This document shows positions 12,638-24,548 of a stretch of 64,000 nucleotides of DNA, piece after piece (the first letter of the stretch is position 1; every line of letters starts with the position of its first letter). This DNA is from Enoplolaimus lenunculus (taxonomy: Eukaryota; Nematoda; Enoplea; Enoplida; Thoracostomopsidae). The stretch is from contig JASANG010001409.1 of NCBI GenBank assembly GCA_030248215.1, positions 1 to 64,000 of the forward strand. Reading direction: 5' to 3'. A program made the translations under genes and the position numbers. Under the pieces are notes generated by a model, which had not been told where the DNA came from, did not search any database, and saw only the letters and a program-made list of their open reading frames with translations.

Positions 12638-13080
12638 AAAAGTTTAATGTTTATATTTTGTTTCATAGTGAAATAGCTGTCAAAGTAACGAGGTGATGAT
12701 ACAACTCATTTAAGTTTATAACGTTGCACATTTGGACAGCAACTCGTAACGTTTATAGCGTTGGAAACGTGGCAAAATTACGTTCGCAATATAATATTTT
12801 AAAGTGTATCTGCCGGAAAATTCTGAATCCACCACTGCCTTCAGGCGCAGCAGACATCAAGCGGACGAACTTAGGTCACAGCATTAAGCTTTATACGAAC
12901 AAGAGATCACATTTCAATTTAAGAGTCGGATATTGAAGGATTGAGCTCTACCGTAACCTTTCCCATAGCGAATGTCACGACTTTTGCGGTTATATCGACG
13001 ACAATCGGATTCAAGTGAATCGGCCAAAATTTGTTCAACGTCGCTGGCTTAAATCGAGAGTAAAGGCTGTTTGAAAATTT

Positions 13081-13309
13081 GGTCCATGAAACTTTTAGCG
13101 GCGTACACGTTTTCCGCCACAGGGCAGTTGAGTAGGCTTTAGATTTAGACTATTTTTTGCTTAGACTACGTTTAGTTTACGTTTAGTTTTAGAGTATTTT
13201 TTGCTTAAATTCAAGGATAGTTTTAGGATTTATGTTGGACACCGAGACTTAGTCTTAGGGTTATGCTTTAATAGGCTACAATTATTCCTCTAAACAGCAC
13301 AGTTGGCCG
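13081..13309. mobile_element. Degenerate TTAGGC MITE, left arm
   Basis: Ends GGTCCATGAAAC and CAGTTGGCC. The inside has decayed TTTAG words, consistent with an old copy. Confidence 0.5.
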
Positions 13310-13318
13310 AAATTGTAA

Positions 13319-13319
13319 T

Positions 13320-13360
<41 letters not shown>

Positions 13361-13361
13361 T
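13319..13361 (+). repeat. (TTA)n microsatellite, left arm
   Basis: About 14 uninterrupted ATT/TTA triplets. The mirror in the right arm is longer, so the length has changed since duplication. Confidence 0.9.
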
Positions 13362-13523
13362 AGACCTTGGATTTTGTCAGTCTGTTTTTATGATTTAATA
13401 TTTTGATATTAAATGTTGAAATTTGAAAAAGACATAGCGTAAAAGAACGATATTCTTTTACGCTGCTGAGTATATATCCAGCAAAACCACCAACCATGGA
13501 TGAAAAAACCCCCAGAAACCTTT

Positions 13524-13690
13524 GGACCCATGTGATGATCAGGGGCGGAACGTTTTTCTGTGGGACTAGAATAGTGAGTAAGCCCAAGCTTTAGACAAAT
13601 TTATTTGCCTGGCTTAGGCTTAGGCTTAGGCTTAGGCTTAGAAATATACTTATATATAATACTGTTCCGCCTCTGTTCTTTACATTAGCC
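13524..13690. mobile_element. TTAGGC MITE, subfamily A, left arm
   Basis: GATCAGGGGCGGAACG at one end and CTGTTCCGCCTCTGTTC at the other, with five clean GGCTTA hexamers inside. A second degenerate copy abuts it (13691-13838). Confidence 0.75.
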
Positions 13691-13879
13691 AGTAAAGCTT
13701 AAGCTTTAGACTATTTATTGCTTTATTTAGTTTTACGCTTAGACTAAGGCTGAAGGAAATGCTCATAGGCTTAGGCATAGGCTTAGGTGTATGCTTAGAT
13801 CGCAGAAATTTTTGCTTGAAGTTTGACTTGGGCCCCTAGAATAAACGTCTCAACACTCGTGTATATATTCTGTTAGTTG

Positions 13880-14000
13880 AAAAATGCTAAAACTGTTATA
13901 CGGTGGCATGTGGCAATATAAGTGTCTGGCCGTATGATGGTGCCGGACACCACCGTACGACGCAAGACCGTTGGACGGCACCAGGCGGCATTGAAATACC
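13880..14000. mobile_element. CpG-rich ACGG palindromic element (family E), left arm
   Basis: Reads TACGGTGGCATGTGG, GCCGTATGATGGTGCCGG, CACCGTACGACG, a diverged relative of the elements at 38066-38215 and 46560-46848. The mirror lies at about 16190-16310. Confidence 0.4.
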
Positions 14001-14477
14001 CACAAACTATAGCGTTTATTTTTGATCGACGCCCTAAGGTAAAGAAACTTGACGATTGCTATCACTAGTTCCAGTTTACCGGATCCTTTTGGGGGGTCTC
14101 GTTTTGCCGTTCAAAGTACTCACACCCCATTCTGAAAAAATTGAAAATAAGCCGTTTAGACTTTATAAAAGCCTATTTTAGTTGAAATTATAACATTTGA
14201 ATTATGTATATTCATTTTGAAACTCGTACAAATATTTAAATATTTCGCTTGGTATTCTACAAAAATTTTAATATCAACAGATTTTAACGACTAATTTAGG
14301 TATTTCAAAGTCGCTACGTCACGTTTATAGAAAAGTAAATCCGTCAAAATTCAGCACTTTCGTTTCTTAAATCATAATATTTGAAACTTATTACCTAATG
14401 TTTTCACATTTATAAATGTTTTGATTCAAATTTCAGCACCAATTTTGCAATTTCTCAATTCCGGCGATACTTTTTTT

Positions 14478-14672
14478 GGCCAATGTAAAAGAACAGGGGC
14501 GAAACAGTATTACAAGCATATTCCTAAGCCTAAGCCTAAGCGTAAGAATGAGCGTATTCCTAAGCCTAAACCTAAGCCTACGCCTAAGCCAAGTAAAAAA
14601 TTCAGTTTAAAACTTAAGCTTACACTTTTCTAGCGACAGTAAAACGTTCCGACCCTGATCTTTCATGGGTCC
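14478..14672. mobile_element. TTAGGC MITE, subfamily A, next to the palindrome centre (left)
   Basis: GGCCAATGTAAAAGAACAGG at one end and CATGGGTCC at the other, flanked by T-runs (TTTTTT) on both sides. Only about 36 bases separate it from the unique spacer. Confidence 0.8.
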
Positions 14673-14708
14673 TTTTTTCAACCTTCACTCAACATTCATA
14701 CTTTCAGT

Positions 14709-15481
14709 TCAACTTAAACTCGTAAGAAATACTTTCCGTGTTCAATTAGTTCACACAACCTTGTGTCAAACTGAAAAACTCAAACTTTTTAGACTTTGAA
14801 CAGAGAATGAATACATCTTTAAGTTATAAACGCATCTATAAGTCTACAGTATAATAATGCCCGAGATATATGCGTCTCAGTGAAATTTTCTAGCCAACAG
14901 TTTAAATATCATTAGCGGCATGGTATCAGTTCCACTATGCCCTCAAAAGGCAAAACAGCGTTCGCAACGGACAGGGTAGCAAGGGCATAGCGGCCTACGG
15001 GTCAAGCAAATTTGCTATACGTAAAAACATTGCATCATTGAATTATCATTATGGTTTGTAATTTTGTCTTAACGATATTTTGTCGCTTGTTTCAGGTGAC
15101 AGCCCTATTCAAATTGTTCAGAACACCGCATCGCCCTTATACGAGGTCTGACATTACCGGGTTGTGTTTACAGCATTAGCCGTGTGGTATAAGGGTTAAA
15201 ATGCAGTTGCCTCGAGAGGAAAAGCTCAAACGAAACACAAAAGTATCAAATGATCGCTCTTTTACCCCATTAACTCTTACTGAGCAAACTGTCTCTCTCT
15301 CACATGGGTGGAGTCGTTGAGTAAATTTCTGCGAGAAATGGCAACGACTATGAAAGGTCGCGAACATTTTGGGTTACTGTAGTAGTTTGACTAGGGTGCC
15401 AAAGGAAGATATAGCGTTTGTGAAGTTTGGGAAACTAATTGACATGGAAAGGTATTTCTGGTACGAGTTTAAGGTTGGGAG
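14709..15481. other. Unique spacer at the palindrome centre
   Basis: This 0.77 kb is not mirrored. On the plus strand it shows exon-like debris. A good acceptor (TTGTTTCAG) near 15098 precedes a short open segment reading DSPIQIVQNTASPLYE. Further along come open stretches reading MQLPREEKLKRNTKVSND, FLREMATTMKGREH and PKEDIAFVKFGKLIDMER, in different frames. The mixture of charged and hydrophobic residues looks coding-derived, possibly a decayed enzyme gene, but I cannot name the family. A diverged TTAGGC MITE sits just outside each edge (14478-14672 and 15519-15716). Confidence 0.4.
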
Positions 15482-15518
15482 ACTGCAAAGTATGAATGTT
15501 GAGTGAATGTTGAAAAAA

Positions 15519-15716
15519 GGACCCATGTAAAGATCAGGGTCGGAACGTTTTACTGTGCGACTAGAAAAGTGTAAGCTTAAGTTTTAAACTGAATTTTTTA
15601 CTTGGCTTAGGCGTAGGCTTAGGTTTAGGCTTAGGAATACGCTCATTCTTACGCTTAGGCTTAGGCTTAGGAATATGCTTGTAATACTGTTTCGCCCCTG
15701 TTCTTTTACATTGGCC
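15519..15716. mobile_element. TTAGGC MITE, subfamily A, next to the palindrome centre (right)
   Basis: Mirror of 14478-14672. The pair forms an inverted repeat bracketing the spacer. Confidence 0.8.
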
Positions 15717-16510
15717 AAAAAAAGTATCGCCGGAATTGAGAAATTGCAAAATTGGTGCTGAAATTTGAATCAAAACATTTATAAATGTGAAAACATTAGG
15801 TAATAAGTTTCAAATATTATGATTTAAGAAACGAAAGTGCTGAATTTTGACGGATTTACTTTTCTATAAACGTGACGTAGCGACTTTGAAATACCTAAAT
15901 TAGTCGTTAAAATCTGTTGATATTAAAATTTTTGTAGAATAGGCCAAGGCGAAATATTTAAATATTTGTACGAGTTTCAAAATGAATATACATAATTCAA
16001 ATGTTATAATTTCAACTAAAATAGGCTTTTATAAAGTCTAAACGGCTTATTTTCAATTTTTTCAGAATGGGGTGTGAGTACTTTGAACGGCAAAACGAGA
16101 CCCCCCGAAAGGATCCGGTAAACAGGAACTAGTGATAGCAATCGTCAAGTTTCTTTACCTTAGGGCGTCGATCAAAAATAAACGCTATAGTTTGTGGGTA
16201 TTTCAATGCCGCCTGGTGCCGTCCAACGGTCTTGCGTCGTACGGTGGTCTCCGGCACCATCATACGGCCAGACACTTATATTGCCACATGCCACCGTATA
16301 TATAACAGTTTTAGCGTTTTTCAACTAACAGAATATATACACGAGTGTTGAGACGTTTATTCTAGGGGCCCAAGTCAAACTTCAAGCAAAAATTTCTGCG
16401 ATCTAAGCATACACCTAAGCCTATGCCTAAGCCTATGAGCATTTCCTTCAGCCTTAGTCTAAGCGTAAAACTAAATAAAGCAATAAATAGTCTAAAGCTT
16501 AAGCTTTACT

Positions 16511-16677
16511 GGCTAATGTAAAGAACAGAGGCGGAACAGTATTATATATAAGTATATTTCTAAGCCTAAGCCTAAGCCTAAGCCTAAGCCAGGCAAATAA
16601 ATTTGTCTAAAGCTTGGGCTTACTCACTATTCTAGTCCCACAGAAAAACGTTCCGCCCCTGATCATCACATGGGTCC
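16511..16677. mobile_element. TTAGGC MITE, subfamily A, right arm
   Basis: Mirror of 13524-13690. The abutting degenerate copy is at about 16366-16510. Confidence 0.75.
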
Positions 16678-16838
16678 AAAGGTTTCTGGGGGTTTTTTCA
16701 TCCATGGTTGGTGGTTTTGCTGGATATATGCTCAGCAGCGTAAAAGAATATCGTTCTTTTACGCTATGTCTTTTTCAAATTTCAACATTTAATATCAAAA
16801 TATTAAATCATAAAAACAGACTGACAAAATCCAAGGTC

Positions 16839-16840
16839 TA

Positions 16841-16889
<49 letters not shown>
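16839..16889 (+). repeat. (TAA)n microsatellite, right arm
   Basis: Mirror of 13319-13361 with about three more triplets. Confidence 0.9.
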
Positions 16890-16890
<1 letters not shown>

Positions 16891-16901
16891 ATTACAATTT
16901 C

Positions 16902-17126
16902 GGCCAACTGTGCTGTTTAGAGGAATAATTGTAGCCTATTAAAGCATAACCCTAAGACTAAGTCTCGGTGTCCAACATAAATCCTAAAACTAACCTTGAA
17001 TTTAAGCAAAAAATACTTAAACGTAAACTAAACGTAGTCTAAGCAAAAGAAAAATAGTCTAAATCTAAAGCCTACTCAACTGCCCTGTGGCGGAAAACGT
17101 GTACGCCGCTAAAAGTTTCATGGACC
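16902..17126. mobile_element. Degenerate TTAGGC MITE, right arm
   Basis: Mirror of 13081-13309. Confidence 0.5.
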
Positions 17127-17568
17127 AAATTTTCAAACAGCCTTTACTCTCGATTTAAGCCAGCGACGTTGAGCAAATTTTGGAGGATTCACTTGAATCC
17201 GATTGTCGTCGATATAACCGCAAAAGTCGTGAAATTCGCTATGGGAAAGGTTACGGTAGAGCTCAATCATTCAATATCCGACTCTTAAATTGAAATGTGA
17301 TCTCTTGTTCGTATAAAGCTTAATGCTGTGACCTAAGTTCGTTCGCTTGATGTCTGCTGCGCCTGAAGGCAGTGGTGGATTCAGAATTTTCCGGCAGATG
17401 CACTTTAAAATATTATATTGCGAACGTAATTTTGCCACGTTTCCAACGCTATAAACGTTACGAGTTGCTGTCCAAATGTGCAACGTTATAAACTTAAATG
17501 AGTTGTATCATCACCTCGTTACTTTGACAGCTATTTCACTATGAAACAAAATATAAACATTAAACTTT

Positions 17569-17764
17569 TGACCAGTGTATACGACAGGGCCGAAACAGTA
17601 GTATAAACGTATTCCTAAGCCTAACCCTAAGCCTAAACCGAAGCGTAAGGATGAGCCTATTTCAAAGCCAAAGCCTAAGATTAAGTGAAAAAATTAGTCT
17701 AAAGCTTAAACGGACGCTATTACATCCCCGCCAGAAAACGATCCGGCCATGTTCTATACATGGA
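17569..17764. mobile_element. TTAGGC MITE, subfamily A (GGCCGG variant), right arm
   Basis: Mirror of 12441-12637. Confidence 0.7.
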
Positions 17765-18205
17765 CTGAACTTTTCATGAGCATTCTGCATCGAAAAATTT
17801 TCGATATGTTAAACCTGGTGGAATACTTTTATTTTATACCAACTTCCGCCTGGATCCGGACTCAGGTGTGTACGACGATTTTATTTCGGAACCGGATAAT
17901 TTCGTTTAAAATGGATTTTTCTTCGCGAGCGAGAATAACTTGCGAGAAAAGTTAGTTTTGACGTCTGCAAGTTAATATCCTACAACATTTCGCGTTTGCT
18001 ACTAAAACTGCCTAAAATTAGGTCAAGTTGCGAGACACTGGGTCTGTTAAATTTTGACCCGAACACAATCTGTCATGTGTCAATCGTATTTTCAGTAAAT
18101 TCTTGCTAAATATCAAAAGTTTCAAGATACGGTGTGGGGAAATTATACGCCGGTTATTCAGTAGGGGTATAAGCTTGGCAATCTGTGTTCATATTCTCAA
18201 ACGCG

Positions 18206-18416
18206 TACACTGCAAAAATTGGTGAGTCAAATTGACTCTCTTCGAAATAGGCTTTTCGCGACTACACAAACTGAGTCAAATTCGACCCCGCCAAATTCGA
18301 CTCACCCGACTCGCACAGTGATCCGAATTAGACTCTGGCGGAATTGACTCAGTTTATGTAGTCCCGAAAAGCCTATTTCGGAGCGAGTCAATTTGACTCA
18401 CCATTTTTGCAGTGTA
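18206..18416. mobile_element. GAGTC-type MITE (family C), right arm
   Basis: Mirror of 11791-12002. Confidence 0.85.
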
Positions 18417-19117
18417 TATACAGCATCTATTATTATTTTGGTTTATACATAAAAAGATCTTTGTAAAATTTCAAATCATGTGGATTGTGGCTTTCTAGAG
18501 TTTGCATGTTTTTTGTGCGAGCCGAGTTTGAAATTCAAAGTTGTGCCTCCCAGCATTTAGTAAGTTCATCGGAGGTAACATTTTTTCCGGAAACCGTATC
18601 AACAACGTTGAAACTTGAACGGTTAAAAATATAACCAAGCCAGCATAGGGTTGAATCCTAACCGCTTTTGCTCATTGTTACCACAAAATATTACTGGTTC
18701 AGTTTAAGCCGTTCATAATTGAACTGAACCCGTACGCAATACGACGAGCGCTTTCAACTTGAAAAATCGGTTTAAATTTGAACTTAAAGCCTCTAAGCCA
18801 AAAGCACTCATCAGCGAACGCTGTTGCGGTCTGTGAATCCTGGAAGCTAAAAGTGCCATAGACTACCAGGAATATCGCAGCGTTTAAAACGGCATTAACG
18901 GAATCCTTTGTGGCTTGTTATTATAAAGCATTTTGGCGAAAGTCGGGTACTCTTTCGGATGAAAGGATTAGAACCAGCTTATGCAACCTTTCTGCCTGCG
19001 GTAATAATATCTTTGACAGCTCTAATTGCTAAAATAGCGTTTTGCACGCTTGTCGCGTTTCGCAACCGCTGTTGGTATTTGAACTAAAGCGCAGATGAAG
19101 GAGAATATTTGCTGGAC

Positions 19118-19189
19118 ATAAGCTTTCGTTGTTTCTTTCTTTCTTCTGTCTCTTTCTTTCTTTCCTTCCTTTATATTTGTTTCTTTCTT

Positions 19190-19223
<34 letters not shown>

Positions 19224-19358
19224 ATTTTCTTTCTTTCTTTCTTTCTTTCTCTCTTTCCTTGTTTCTTTCTGTACTTATTTCTTTCTTTGTTTCCTTCTTT
19301 CTTTTCTTTCTTTCTTTCTTTTTTTATTTCTTTCTTTCTTTCTTTCTTGCTTTTTTCG
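19118..19358 (+). repeat. (TTTC)n microsatellite, right arm
   Basis: Mirror copy of the GAAA tract at 10840-11085, slightly different in length and interruption pattern. Confidence 0.9.
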
Positions 19359-19823
19359 CACTGTCCTTTCTTAAGTATCTTTTTCTCCTCTCAGTGTTTT
19401 CAGCTCTCAGTTGCGGATCAAGCAAGAACTTTCTACGAGGGCGTTCATATATAATACTATCAAACAACTCGCGAAAGAACTGGGCGACAAGCCAAACGCA
19501 ATTTTAGTACTAAATCTTACACACAATATTATGGTTTCGATCCCTGTTGAGTACTGGATCGATCAAGAAGCCATCCTTAGATTCGCCTGTGTTTGGTCGC
19601 TCCTTAGTTCTTCCTTTTAACACTTCATCTGTCTTTCTCATCTTTAACTGTCTTTCTCTCTCATATCTTCATCTTTCTTTCTTTGTCTTTTTGTTTTTAA
19701 TATATTTTAGTTTGGTTGCGCTTTTGACTGGACTCGTAAAAGTATCCGTTTATTATATATGCCAAAATCCCAAACAACTTTCCAGTAAACCATTAGAAAG
19801 CATTGTTATCATTCGACAAACCC

Positions 19824-20146
19824 TGGTCCATGTATAGAACAGGGCCGGATCGTTTTCCGGAGGGGCTGTAATAGAGTCAGTTTAAGCTTTAGACTATTTT
19901 TTTTGCTTAGGCTTAGGTTTAGGCTTAAGAATAGGCTCATCCATACGCTTAGTCTCAGGCTTAGGCTTAAGAATAGGCTCATCCATACGCTTAGTCTTAG
20001 GCTTAGGCTTAAGAATAGGCTCATCCATACGCTTACGCTTAGGCTTAGGCTTAAGAATAGGCTCATCCATACGCTTAGTCTTAGGCTTAGGCTTAGGCTT
20101 AGCAATATGCTTGTACTACTGTTCCCGCACTTTTCAATACATGAGT
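19824..20146. mobile_element. Long TTAGGC MITE with tandem units, right arm
   Basis: Mirror of 10058-10381, also with four linker-containing units but differing by small substitutions. Confidence 0.75.
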
Positions 20147-20907
20147 CAAAACCTTAAACTAAAATTGCTAGTACTTGCACGACTGCCAAACTTTGTCTCG
20201 GTTTAAAAGATAATCTGTTTATTAATAAGTAATTACGTACTTAAGTGAACGATCTAATGCACCAATAATAGCGCTTTTAAGCTTTTAGGCGCATTGTGTT
20301 CAACTGAGAAAGTCAAATATTGCAAAATGCAATGGTTATAAACTCCAGGTTTAAAACGCAGATAAAGCGGACACTGAGTGTGAATGTAAGCCTTAGCATC
20401 GCTGTGAATCTAAAACTGTAAGCGTAGCCTAAAATGAGTGGAAACTGAAAAAACATCCGATGCTAATATATCTGTAGTTCGTGGGTATAAACCCTCCGGG
20501 TGCCTGCGTTGCATCCGGTCGATAATTGAGAAGGTTCGATGTTTTATGCAGTGCCGGTACAGGCTGTGGGCCTCTTGCGATGATTAGAATATTTTTCAAA
20601 TTGTGAATTTTTCAATTTTAAATGCACATCCAAGTTGAATATTAACGATTATTTTTTGTTTAAAATCGTGTTGTCGTCGGATCCAATCTTTGGTATGGAC
20701 GCCCCTAAATGGGGGGGGGGGTACGAAGGTGGCTGCTTCGGCCCTGAGTGAATATATAAAGCTGACAAAGTCCTAATACTGTAGTGACCCGAATAAGAGG
20801 GGGGTCATTAGAGGAGGTCTCCATTTTGAATCCCAATCAATAGGAGTCCGTATCTCTAATAAGAATCTGTAGCGGATAGAGTACCTTAACCCTAATTAGA
20901 GTCTATA

Positions 20908-21434
20908 ATGGGTCATCCACGTTATACTGTCTACGCTACTGTAAAAAATTGTCCCCACGTACGAGCCCCTAAGTCTGTAATTGTATTGTTTCCAAATTAC
21001 ATGTCCAAATGTCACTAATGTCCTGTGTAGACCCTGCTGACAACTCGCACTCTTTCTAAACGACCTACGCTTGGTCACGTTGCCGTCCATACCCATGCTA
21101 AATTGTCAATACGTTATTTAAAGGACAACTGTTTTGTCCAGAGTCTGTCAGAAGGGACTCAGCATATTTCATAACACAAAGTTTGTCGGAAGGAACTTCG
21201 CTTGGCAATTATACAGAGTCTGTTCGAAGGAACTCGTATTGTCAGACACTGTGTCCAGACAGTGTCTACATTGTCTTTAGTCCCTTCGAAGGACCTGCTT
21301 TCAAAACCCACTATCTAGTTACACCTCCTGTGAAGTTCTTATAGCTTAAAGACATTGTCGTTTTGTTCCGCCCTTAAAACCAGGTGTGTGGACAATTTTT
21401 TACAGTAGCGTAGACAGTATTACGTGGATGACCC
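20908..21434. mobile_element. TIR element present only in the right arm
   Basis: The ends are near-perfect inverted repeats of about 50 bp (ATGGGTCATCCACGT... and ...ACGTGGATGACCC). The left arm has the clean empty site GTCTATAAATGTC at about 9296-9308, and the filled site is bounded by ATA on both sides (20905-20907, 21435-21437). The target duplication is thus TA or ATA. No transposase is encoded; the inside has reiterated words like CGAAGGAAC. It is a non-autonomous, perhaps Tc1/mariner-like element that inserted after the arms formed. Confidence 0.85.
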
Positions 21435-22132
21435 ATAAATGTCTATTGCGCTAATTGTAGCGCATAAATAACTCCAGGCCCAAATAAAGTTGATTTCGAA
21501 ACTTTAAAGCGTACTTAAGTTTTGGAAGTACATTCAGTATAACCTTGCATTATCGCTCAAGCTTTTGATTCAAGACAAATAAACGTTTTATTCAACCGAT
21601 TGTTGCAATACCGAATATATATCAGTATTAACAAAAGGCGGTTTGAAAATACATAACAGTCCGCAACGGTTCGCTCTGAAGAGGCCAAATAATTATCAGT
21701 TCCCCCCTTACTCGGATCACTACAGTACTACGGGTTCCTTTTACAGTTCGAGAGCATATGATCTGTGATGGAAAAATTTGTATAAAGTAAACTCATGGTC
21801 ATACTCCAACGCAACGTCTTATTTCTAGTTTATAACCCGTGGACTTTACGTTCATCATATTTACCGCATAACCAGTACCGCTATTCTATACAAATCTGTA
21901 TTTTATTTACATTAAATGAAGCATAAATATAACCGGCATGTATTACGTATCAGGATTCTCAATTGTTTAAGCACAGGATTAACCTTACAATGACCTTTCA
22001 ATCAATAAAACATATACGTATAGTTTGATCCAACCCCTAAAAGCAATCAATTGCAGTGTTGTTCGATCCCTGCTGCAATTTTGTAATTGGCAAATGAGGC
22101 TTGTGACTCCAGGGCTCCGATTTCTAAACAAG

Positions 22133-22312
22133 CTAATGTTACTTTAAGGGGTGTAACAGTAGATTAAGCGTAGTCCTAAGCCTAAGCCTACGCCTCGTTA
22201 CAAAAATGTGTTCGTAAGCCTAAGCCTAAGCAACAAAATGTAGTCTAGAATCTAAACCTACTCTTTTATAGACCCACCAGGAACCTGGACGCCGCTTAAA
22301 GTAACATGGGCC
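22133..22312. mobile_element. TTAGGC MITE, subfamily B, right arm
   Basis: Mirror of 8434-8611. Confidence 0.75.
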
Positions 22313-22855
22313 CCTTAAGCACATGTTTTGTAATAATCTTTGCTTTTCAAACCGAAATAGTTCACACGCTGAGAAGAAATTGCGTATTAAAGTATCCATT
22401 GTCCGTGTCAAAAATTTAATGAAATTAAAATTTCATAGCAAAGTTTCGAAACAAAAATTATAAAAAATTCTACAACAATCGGATTCGTATTTTGTAGGCT
22501 GTAAAAACGCATAGCAAAAATATCGGAAACGGATATTGAAATAAGTTTTGAAGATGTTTTATTTTTCTACCAACACAATTGAGACGTGCAAGCATGGCTG
22601 TATAAATTTTTAAACAAAAAATGGTGTTTTTCGCAGTTCTTATAGATACATTTTATTAAAATTCTGCAGTAGTTTTTAAAATAACGTTAAAATAACTGTC
22701 ATAATATTCTAAAGCTAATTAGGCAAACGCTTGTTATAGGTTTGTAAAAATATGGGATTAAGAAGTTTGTCTAAAAATTCGAGGGTTTCACATTAAAGCC
22801 CCACCGAAGTCGTCTTAGGATTAAATAGAATTATGCGGTTAAGCTTACGGTACAG

Positions 22856-23033
22856 AGGCAATGTATAGAACTGCAGAACGGAATTGTAGTACAAGCATAT
22901 TTCTAAGCCTGAGCCTATGCGTAAACCTACTTGAGCCTAAATCTAAGCCTGAGTAAGGAAAAATTAGTCTAAAGTTTAAGCTTACTCTATTGAAGAACAG
23001 CGATTAAAACCATCCGCCCAAGATCTATGGACC
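22856..23033. mobile_element. TTAGGC MITE, subfamily A (diverged), right arm
   Basis: Mirror of 7711-7888. Confidence 0.6.
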
Positions 23034-23530
23034 CACTGCGCTAACCGTGTAGGCTTAAGTTTAGTATAGGTTTACGCTTAGGTCTTTTCTCATGTCTAAG
23101 CCTATTAGCGGAGGTTAGTTTACGGCGACACATAACTAAAATAGATACCAGAAAAAAATTTCAATTTAACATATTAAACAGGATGCAAACGGATAGTAAA
23201 AATAACAGAAACGGAAACGGATAGCGATCAAAATAACGTAAAGGGATACTGAAGTAAAAAACGTTCGAAGATGTTTTATTTTTCTGCCAACACAATTGAC
23301 GCATCCAAATACTCACTGCGCTTTTTCAAAATTTAAAGCAAAAATAGCGGACGCAATGAAATTTTTAAGACCTTGGCTGAACAATTGCAGCACGTTTGTT
23401 ATGAAAATTGCCAGTTTATATACGTGAATTTTAACTAATTTCGAGTACAAAATTAGCAGTTTCCGGTATTTTGGTAAACGGAAACGGAAACGGACACTGA
23501 TTTTTACCGGAAACGGAAATGTATATCTGG

Positions 23531-23766
23531 TTACACTCTAAATTCCAATGAGTTGATTAATCTCGGTAAACATTAACTCACTCTGAGTTGAGTTGATTCT
23601 TACTATGAGTTCACTCTCTGAGTTCACTAGACTCCGGGTGAGTTAATTCATTAATTCAAAATGAATTGAATCAACTTAAAATTCTCTGAGTTCTGATAGT
23701 CCTAACTCAGACTGAGTGATTCAACTCATTCTGAGTTAAAATCAACTCACTGAAATTTACAGTGTA
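23531..23766. mobile_element. GAGTT-type MITE (family D), right arm
   Basis: Mirror of 6979-7212. Confidence 0.75.
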
Positions 23767-24094
23767 CACCCACCGAATATTTGATTGTTCATGAATAAAA
23801 AATACATAACAGTGTCGTTTTGGGGTTTTGCGCGATTATTTTTGGGCGACAAAAGCGTTAAATGGGCAACATTTGGCAATGTTCCCACGGTGTTTAACCA
23901 TTTTACTTTATACTTGCATACGATCATTAGTTGTTTACGTACGTACATTAGGACTTGTTTGTTTACATTTTAATAAAACCATCCTAAGTTAAGAAACCTA
24001 TTAGCCTCTCGAAGGCCAATTAGTGCATATGGTTTCCATTTCAAGCATCGCTAGGAAATACAACTCGGTTAATAGCAAAACCTAAAGCAATCGC

Positions 24095-24348
24095 CACTGT
24101 AGATTTCAGCAAGTTGATTTTAACTCAGAATCAGTTGAATCAGTCAGTCTGAGTTAGGTCCATCATAACTCAGCATTTTGAGTTGATTCAATTCATTTTG
24201 AGTTAACTAATCGACTCACCCATGAGTCAACTCAACTCAGAGTGCGAATCGACTCAACTCAGAGTGAGTTAATGTTTACTGATATTAATTTATAAATAAC
24301 CAACTCGCTACCTGAATTGATTAATCAACTCATCGCAATTTGCAGTGC
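24095..24348. mobile_element. GAGTT-type MITE (family D), right arm
   Basis: Mirror of 6399-6650. Confidence 0.75.
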
Positions 24349-24408
24349 GCCCATACTTTCAAATGTGTGTAGCACCTAGCACTAGTTGGTGATAGGTGCT
24401 GTAAATTT

Positions 24409-24548
24409 GGGCCAATTAAACAACAGGGGCGGAACAGTATTATAAGTATACTCCTAAACCTAAGCATTAGCCTAAAGCCTAAGCCAAGCAAAAAAATTAG
24501 TTTGTAGTCCCACAGAAAAACGTTCCGCTCCTGATCTTTACATGGGCC
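24409..24548. mobile_element. TTAGGC MITE, subfamily A, right arm
   Basis: Mirror of 6199-6337, including its target duplication. Confidence 0.8.

Larger units (their letters stand above)
24..14708 (+). repeat. Left arm of a giant inverted repeat (~14.7 kb)
   Basis: The segment reappears as its reverse complement at 15482-30884, with the same order of exons, MITEs, microsatellites and unique DNA. Homology starts at the TACA at 24-27, matching TGTA at 30881-30884, and ends near 14708. Differences are scattered substitutions and 1-10 nt indels. The left arm lacks the 20908-21434 insertion and the 30496-30735 purine tract. The only host gene sequence is a broken copy of LAMP exons 1-4 (268-1951). 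The rest is repeats plus AT-rich DNA with no convincing exons. Only 23 bases of the left flank are visible, so what lies beyond is unknown. Confidence 0.95.
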
